From the NCBI GenBank assembly GCA_019614645.1, contig JABWDB010000001.1:28389501-28453500 (forward strand): 64,000 nt of DNA, written 5' to 3'. Below are positions 61,180-64,000 of the stretch, one piece after another (within the stretch, counting starts at the first letter, position 1; every line of letters begins with the position of its first letter). This DNA is from Stratiolaelaps scimitus. Lineage: Eukaryota; Arthropoda; Arachnida; Mesostigmata; Laelapidae. The notes beneath the pieces were generated by a model that was not told the DNA's origin, did not search any database, and saw only the letters and a list, made by a program, of their open reading frames with translations. Made by a program: the position numbers and the translations under genes.

Positions 61180-62510
61180 GGGTGCGCATAGGATTGCAGT
61201 GCCTTCCGAGCACTCTGTATCTCAAGTTCAACAAGCCGATAGAATAGATGCGCTCTTGCTCCATGGTTTATACACATGCGTACTGATACGTTAGCACCCA
61301 CCTTCTGCGTGTTGTCGTTCACGACAATAACGGGCGGAATTCCTATGAAATGAGGTGGTGTATCGGGGGTGTCTTCAACAACGATACATAGGGATAGAAC
61401 GATGATATTTCGTGTATCAATCTCATGGTCGGTCCACGTATTCTAAAATAGAGACAACAACAACGCGTACACCGCGCGCACGAATGGCCGCCACGGCCGT
61501 CGAAGAGGATTTACAGTTAGCCTTGTCACTCGATACGTCGCGAACTCTGTTAAAACAAGCAAGAAGCGTCACACGGACCGCAGATGTCTAGCCCAAGTGG
61601 TGCCACTATAACCTGAACTGCAGATCAACTATAATAGTATGTGTCAGCGATTGAAAAGATTCTCGCGGCTCTGAGTAGCGATGGGCAATGATCATTAGCT
61701 TTAGTAGATCACTGAGCCCTACAGGTGTCTCTCTATGGCGTTATACCAGCATTTTCTATGTGCAGACAGGCACACAGCCATGTTATTTGGGTAAAGAAGT
61801 GGTCTGGTGCATTAATAGAGCCGAAGGAAAATTCTTGCCGAGCGACTGACCCCTCGGTATCTTTTGGGTTTTCCTATTCGCGAATATCTAGCGCGTTGCT
61901 ATTTATCACCGAGGGAGACAGCTGACAACCCGCGAATCAATGAACATAATTTGTGGGTACGACTGTCCGGCGGCTGCTCTTATATCAGTGGTGGTGTCCC
62001 CGTTAATAAACTGGAGGCTAACTATGAGAAGAAATGAGAGAAATACGCATGTTGGCATATTCCACGGTTATGTGTACGGCTAATCCTGTGAAAGGTGTCA
62101 CTTTTCAATCAGTGATATGCATGAAGTTGCACTAGTCTCCCTATAAGCAATTATATAGGACTCATATAGCAGAAGAATTTTGTGTGTATTTGTGTAAATA
62201 TATTTACCACGGCGGCCACTTGAATGAAGTAGACGTTTTGTGCCTCGTAGTCTAAGGACTCCTTCAGCTGCAGTGCTCCTGCAGTTACGCCTTTCGGGCC
62301 AAAAATGTACTTTATCCAAAATTTCGGCGAGCCCTAAAGCGAGAGAATGCAAACAATTAGCTCTTCGAGAAGTACAGTGACAAACAATGACAACGGAGGT
62401 AACCCGACATTGGTCTGTCAACCTACCGTAACCTCGTATACAACGGGAAGGTAGCTGTCCGGGTTATCCTTCGCTCTGATCCAGCTCACGGTTGTATTGA
62501 GTGGCGTATT
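35907..62510 (-). CDS. Large single-pass cadherin, C-terminal 1287 residues, 22 exons
   Basis: Calcium-dependent cell-surface adhesion or signalling protein. Exons, 5' to 3' on the minus strand: 62510-62427, 62333-62208, 61442-61302, 60955-60755, 58807-58682, 57893-57816, 57333-57172, 54589-54425, 49343-49273, 48713-48548, 48122-47997, 47335-47222, 45336-45232, 41614-41460, 40822-40444, 39911-39625, 38967-38875, 38434-38318, 38081-37884, 37727-37552, 37207-36944, 36436-35907. All are GT-AG, all phases agree, and the sum is 3864 bp. In-window residues: partial cadherin repeat 1-102; repeats ending at 217 (EENHAPQF), 338 (DVNDHFPQF), 459 (DDANDNMPVF) and about 557; juxtamembrane domain about 557-660; linker; transmembrane segment 745-768; tail 769-1287. 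The tail is long, charged and low in complexity, with no catenin-binding classical cadherin tail, so it is a non-classical cadherin. It reminds me of the Drosophila Cad86C/Cad89D type, which I could not confirm. The N-terminal repeats and signal peptide are missing. Confidence 0.93.
36944..37207 (-). CDS. Cadherin tail exon 5, Gln/His-rich
   Basis: 264 bp. ENFDEELNERLAQTRADR, then a Gln/His tract (about 37050-37115) and VSFGDEEGLHQ. Acceptor ATTCGTTAG, donor C|GTAATC. Without splicing the frame would stop at 36912. Confidence 0.75.
37552..37727 (-). CDS. Cadherin tail exon 4
   Basis: 176 bp. RPTDERRNSLEDDGVGEE and EILYIKTPPAPTKDDE. Acceptor AATTTCAG, donor A|GTGAGT, phase 1. Confidence 0.8.
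37884..38081 (-). CDS. Cadherin tail exon 3
   Basis: 198 bp. A basic stretch, then VGSYVLIKKVLPDGRFRD and DSLSDLAASL. Acceptor TTGTCACAG, donor CG|GTAAGA. Confidence 0.82.
38318..38434 (-). CDS. Cadherin tail exon 2
   Basis: 117 bp. VVVRATDYREVPLYEETDDD, acidic. Acceptor AAATCGTAG, donor AA|GTAATT. Confidence 0.8.
38875..38967 (-). CDS. Cadherin tail exon 1
   Basis: 93 bp. DHVMQGDTSILIDPSMDRRG and NTLDRSY. Acceptor TTTCATCAG, donor AG|GTGAGT. Confidence 0.8.
38968..39624 (-). other. Cadherin intron, 657 bp
   Basis: AT-rich. A diverged two-copy tandem (unit about 27 bp, ATAGGATATTTA...) lies near 39053-39105. No exon seen. Confidence 0.6.
39625..39911 (-). CDS. Cadherin exon with transmembrane segment
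   Basis: The membrane segment VVWILIVCFLLAILILLACL is followed by a Cys cluster (LCCCW) and basic residues, so the C-terminus is cytoplasmic. A run of nine Pro lies further on. The donor AG|GTCTCT is non-consensus after GT, but the phase fits the next exon. Confidence 0.88.
40444..40822 (-). CDS. Cadherin exon, juxtamembrane domain part 2 and linker
   Basis: 379 bp. RRVDLNEAFWFLKVIAEGLL ends the domain; a Ser/Arg/Glu-rich stalk of about 90 residues follows. Acceptor ATTCCACAG, donor CCG|GTAATG, phase 0. Confidence 0.8.
41460..41614 (-). CDS. Cadherin exon, juxtamembrane domain part 1
   Basis: 155 bp. EYLTRNLAVVIPRSSFDVHS then LSDLFGAQVSILNIGAYN: an alternating strand/helix domain after the last repeat. 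Acceptor TTTTCAAG, donor GC|GTAAGT, phase 2, which matches the next exon. Confidence 0.82.
41615..45231 (-). other. Cadherin intron, 3.6 kb
   Basis: Contains a CAG/GTA run near 42290-42320, a GC-rich block at about 43980-44640 with open frames on both strands but no splice support, and two TA microsatellites. No exon seen. Confidence 0.6.
44858..44932. repeat. Two (TA)n microsatellites
   Basis: TA runs at about 44858-44877 and 44903-44932, separated by 25 bp with AGC triplets. Confidence 0.88.
45232..45336 (-). CDS. Cadherin exon, end of last repeat
   Basis: 35 codons. SIKLSVRAHDNGIP and TSTVSVYIHSQ close the last cadherin repeat. Acceptor ATTTTAG, donor CAG|GTAGGT. Confidence 0.92.
45337..47221 (-). 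other. Cadherin intron, 1.9 kb
   Basis: Contains the long CT run at 45658-45699. Plus-strand frames at 45625-46502 have no supported gene structure. Confidence 0.6.
45658..45699. repeat. (CT)n microsatellite, about 21 units
   Basis: A pure CT run on the plus strand; on the coding strand of the cadherin it is a GA run. Confidence 0.92.
47222..47335 (-). CDS. Cadherin exon
   Basis: 38 codons. AVDADSPGPNSNVTYEIIAG and FVIEPQQGIIVLK. Acceptor TCAATAG, donor AAG|GTTTGT. The frame stays open through the donor to a stop at 47090. Confidence 0.93.
47336..47996 (-). other. Cadherin intron, 661 bp
   Basis: AT-rich, with a short TA run at about 47670-47685. No exon seen. Confidence 0.6.
47997..48122 (-). 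CDS. Cadherin exon with DDANDNMPVF
   Basis: 42 codons. Canonical linker IVVDDANDNMPVF, then RYDAVLNEE of the last repeat. Acceptor GAAATAG, donor AAG|GTGAAC. Confidence 0.93.
48548..48713 (-). CDS. Cadherin exon, acceptor uncertain
   Basis: Contains FSLDPHTGSIMLV, LDREKVAEYLLAVEARDEDG and the donor AAG|GTAACT. The acceptor TTTCCGGAG, which restores the phase, has a poor pyrimidine tract; an upstream start is possible because the frame stays open to about 48770. Confidence 0.85.
48714..49272 (-). other. Cadherin intron, 559 bp
   Basis: AT-rich. The first 60 bp upstream of the next exon stay open in its frame, which is why that acceptor is uncertain. Nothing else seen. Confidence 0.6.
49273..49343 (-). 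CDS. Cadherin exon
   Basis: 71 bp. ATDEDSGLYGKVRYTALL holds the DxDSG calcium site. Acceptor ACTTTTAG, donor AG|GTGAGA, phase 2. Confidence 0.9.
52116..52142. repeat. (TA)n microsatellite
   Basis: About thirteen TA units. Confidence 0.88.
53429..53494. repeat. Compound (TA)n/(TG)n microsatellite
   Basis: Interrupted TA runs ending in GTGTGTG. Confidence 0.88.
54425..54589 (-). CDS. Cadherin exon with DVNDHFPQF
   Basis: 55 codons. Holds the canonical inter-repeat calcium motif IIDVNDHFPQF, then DIYTAHVREDALPGTHVTTV, the start of the next repeat. Acceptor TTCATCAG, donor ACC|GTATGT. Confidence 0.95.
54590..57171 (-). other. Cadherin intron, 2.6 kb
   Basis: Mixed AT-rich DNA with a GC-richer stretch at 55.9-56.5 kb and GA runs near 56620-56642. 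No exon supported. Confidence 0.55.
57172..57333 (-). CDS. Cadherin exon
   Basis: 54 codons. Continues D-S-GINSTFKLELEDD and carries AEFALVVRDPSKLRFD and EPYLTMK. Acceptor TTGAGCAG, donor AAG|GTACGC. Confidence 0.9.
57816..57893 (-). CDS. Cadherin exon
   Basis: 26 codons, IAELSPVNSAVKWNPG onward to DKDS, the start of a repeat with DxD before the next exon's GIN. Acceptor ATTTCAG, donor AGT|GTAAGT. Confidence 0.88.
57989..58252 (-). pseudogene. Possible LTR-retrotransposon integrase C-terminal fragment
   Basis: An 87-codon minus frame inside the cadherin intron between exons 58807-58682 and 57893-57816. SNRSFNEGDLVFTPSDQPMP resembles the sequence around the GDxV motif near the C-terminus of Gypsy/Pao integrases, and the preceding helix-rich part fits. 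The rest of an element was not found. The likeness is weak. Confidence 0.25.
58682..58807 (-). CDS. Cadherin exon with degenerate linker
   Basis: 42 codons. Ends a repeat with FAVAVISEENHAPQF, which lacks the usual DxNDN. Acceptor CTTCAAG, donor CAG|GTTTGT. Confidence 0.88.
58808..60754 (-). other. Cadherin intron, 1.9 kb
   Basis: Contains a (CA)n run near 59248-59275, a perfect 11-bp hairpin at 59872-59900 and a GC-richer block at 59860-60060 with an open minus frame that has no recognised family. No exon seen. Confidence 0.55.
59872..59900. repeat. Perfect 11-bp hairpin
   Basis: ttgacaagcgt and its exact complement acgcttgtcaa flank a seven-base loop, tgacagg. Confidence 0.75.
60755..60955 (-). 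CDS. Cadherin exon
   Basis: 67 codons. GTVIHRIRAVDGDFGAPRNL and FFKLEPHTGELSLL are classic cadherin-repeat strands. Acceptor CTTGCAG, donor ACC|GTGAGT. Confidence 0.93.
60956..61301 (-). other. Cadherin intron, 346 bp
   Basis: Half occupied by the TA microsatellite at 61140-61176. Confidence 0.65.
61140..61176. repeat. (TA)n microsatellite
   Basis: About eighteen TA units in a short cadherin intron. Confidence 0.92.
61302..61442 (-). CDS. Cadherin exon with repeat boundary
   Basis: 47 codons. Contains VVEDTPDTPPHF, a diverged inter-repeat linker, and then the next repeat start, IPPVIVVNDNTQK. Acceptor ATTTTAG, donor AAG|GTGGGT. Confidence 0.9.
61443..62207 (-). other. Cadherin intron, 765 bp
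   Basis: No exon or repeat of note. Confidence 0.6.
62208..62333 (-). CDS. Cadherin exon with LDYE motif
   Basis: 42 codons. Contains GALQLKESLDYEAQNVYFIQ, the typical L-D-(Y/R)-E stretch of a cadherin repeat. Acceptor GCTTTAG, donor GTG|GTAAAT. Confidence 0.9.
62427..62510 (-). CDS. Cadherin exon (first one seen)
   Basis: 28 codons, NTPLNTTVSWIRAKDNPDSY onward to YEVT, part of a cadherin repeat. Acceptor GATTACAG, donor ACG|GTAGGT. Confidence 0.8.
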
Positions 62511-64000
62511 CTGTAATCCAAGTAACAACAAGATTCGATTGTACTGCAGCAACATCATCGAGAATAAACCAACCTCCGATTGAGGTTTTCTGTCAAATTT
62601 ACCGATTAATTCCACCCATTGCTGCTGAACAGGTACCAGCCGGAAACGCTACATCGTGGCTAGCAATTCATTAGTTGCGGGAACGTCTCCTATATATGTA
62701 TACCTGTTATATAAAAACAGAACAAAAATCAAATGGGAATTTTTCTCAAAGCGTCAGCCTAGTGTTTGAAACAAGGTCGTTCAGAGTAACCTCGTGAATT
62801 TGACGACCTGATCATTTTCGAGACACCTCCATTTTCCGAAGGAAGAAATTAAACGCAAGGTTGGCTTACGAGGGCTTCTACAGGTAATATAACGATATGC
62901 CACACAGACAGATCAATGTGAAGCCGTATCAACGAACATCACTATGTTGCTCGACGTCCAACCATTTAATGGAAGCACGTAAGGAAGACGAGACAAGATG
63001 CACACAATTGACTCGCCACACTCCGAAGCTGCCGGGGCTCACACGTTGCTTCGCGTACGACCCTTTGGCCATACGGTTGGCGATGGTTGAAAGACCGTAA
63101 TTTTTATCAGGAAGCCCCAGCGGCACTTTGTGCTTCTCTGCTTCAGGCAAAGTGTTCGTAGTTCGATATGTTGCAAGATTAATGTCTCCGGAGCGAGTGG
63201 AAGAGTGCGGCGGCGGCGGCGGCGGCGGCCGGGGAACTCTTGGATCTTTAGTCATGGGCCATTTAGCCCACTGCCGGCAGCACTGCCGCCAAAGGTTAAA
63301 CGCCGACCGACAGCAACTTTTGATGTATACGTGCTCCTCCTGCAAACGTTCACCATTAGGTTGCGCGGCGCTGCCGAATTCATCTTTCGACTCTGAAACT
63401 CGCTCACGACGGACTGGGTTGGAGGGTATCATGGTTGGCCACATGCTATAGCCTACATTATACAAGGTCCCGCAGAGCATTCGTTGTCTCGATAGCCGTG
63501 GTAAACTACATGGAATACAAGTGGTTGGCATACAATGTGGCATTTTGAGTGCTCATTCTGTTAGAACTGTACTAGTCTCAATGGGGGATGACATTGTTGA
63601 ATCCTTTCTTTGATTTTAAAACGCGTAAGTTATATATATATGGGTATGGTGGATGCCTGCCTGGAAAAAAACAGGTTCATTAATAGGATATGAGCAATTT
63701 CTGTTGACGACCTCGAAAACTTCGCTAACGATTTTGGTAACTATTTGTGTGCTTGTATGCTTGGCTTGGCGAGAAAACGATGAGAAGGAACCTCAAAAAT
63801 CAGGTTTTGTGTTTAAACATATGAAAAAGCAACGACAAAACCTTGTAAACTGAGGAAAATATGGGGTTCTGAGTTTTTATTTCGACAACGTTGGAGAATT
63901 TGTAAAAGGTTTAAGGTTGCAAGCATCGCTTAGTTGGCGCCCATGAGGACCCTATCGATGCGGGGCTATTGTGGGCCTCCAACCTGTATTGGTATTCACG
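62511..64000. other. Upstream cadherin intron or flank
   Basis: The cadherin must have further upstream exons, but none could be supported here. A 204-codon minus frame at 62929-63543, with a run of seven Pro (encoded near 63208-63230), is open but matches no family I know and lacks cadherin motifs. Confidence 0.45.

Noticed and set aside
1..64000. CRISPR arrays, operons, phage or plasmid modules
   Set aside because: No spaced direct repeats, no compact co-directional gene runs and clear spliceosomal introns; this is eukaryotic DNA.

Overview
The window looks like nuclear DNA of an arthropod. It has long GT-AG introns, many AT and CT microsatellites, one N-deacetylase/N-sulfotransferase of the single-copy invertebrate kind, an invertebrate-style cadherin and a decayed mariner-like transposon. 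A chelicerate such as a parasitiform mite would fit, but that is inference; nothing here fixes the species. There are no operons, CRISPR arrays or other prokaryotic features.

Left part (1-8.6 kb, plus strand). The window opens inside a broken mariner-like transposase on the minus strand. From about 2.7 kb to 8607 lie the last 13 coding exons of a heparan sulfate N-deacetylase/N-sulfotransferase (NDST, sulfateless in fly), 786 codons plus stop in a continuous frame. Only the N-terminal tail, membrane anchor and stem (roughly 90 residues) are not found. A possible poly(A) signal is at 10.6 kb.

Middle part (8.6-36 kb). About 18 kb holds no convincing gene: AT-rich DNA, microsatellites, three GC-rich islands with CNG repeats (15.4-16.9, 20.8-22.3, 26.5-27.1 kb), and a 2.7 kb stretch (17.6-20.3 kb) that reads like decayed coding sequence on the minus strand. 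At 26.86-32.86 kb a TATA-type promoter precedes a two-exon gene for a 135-residue secreted, hydrophobic protein with a 5.4 kb intron.

Right part (35.9-62.5 kb, minus strand). Twenty-two exons with matching phases encode the C-terminal 1287 residues of a large single-pass cadherin: one partial and four further cadherin repeats, a juxtamembrane domain, one transmembrane segment at residues 745-768 and a tail of about 519 residues rich in low-complexity tracts. Its upstream exons lie beyond the window or are unrecognised. It converges on the small secreted-protein gene.

The three genes have no evident shared pathway. NDST acts in the Golgi on heparan sulfate, and the cadherin is a surface adhesion or signalling protein. 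I found no clear new multi-gene system. The best leads are the small secreted protein, the cadherin's juxtamembrane and tail regions, and the coding-like block at 17.6-20.3 kb. Exon limits were read by hand from splice sites, frame and family resemblance, without any search.
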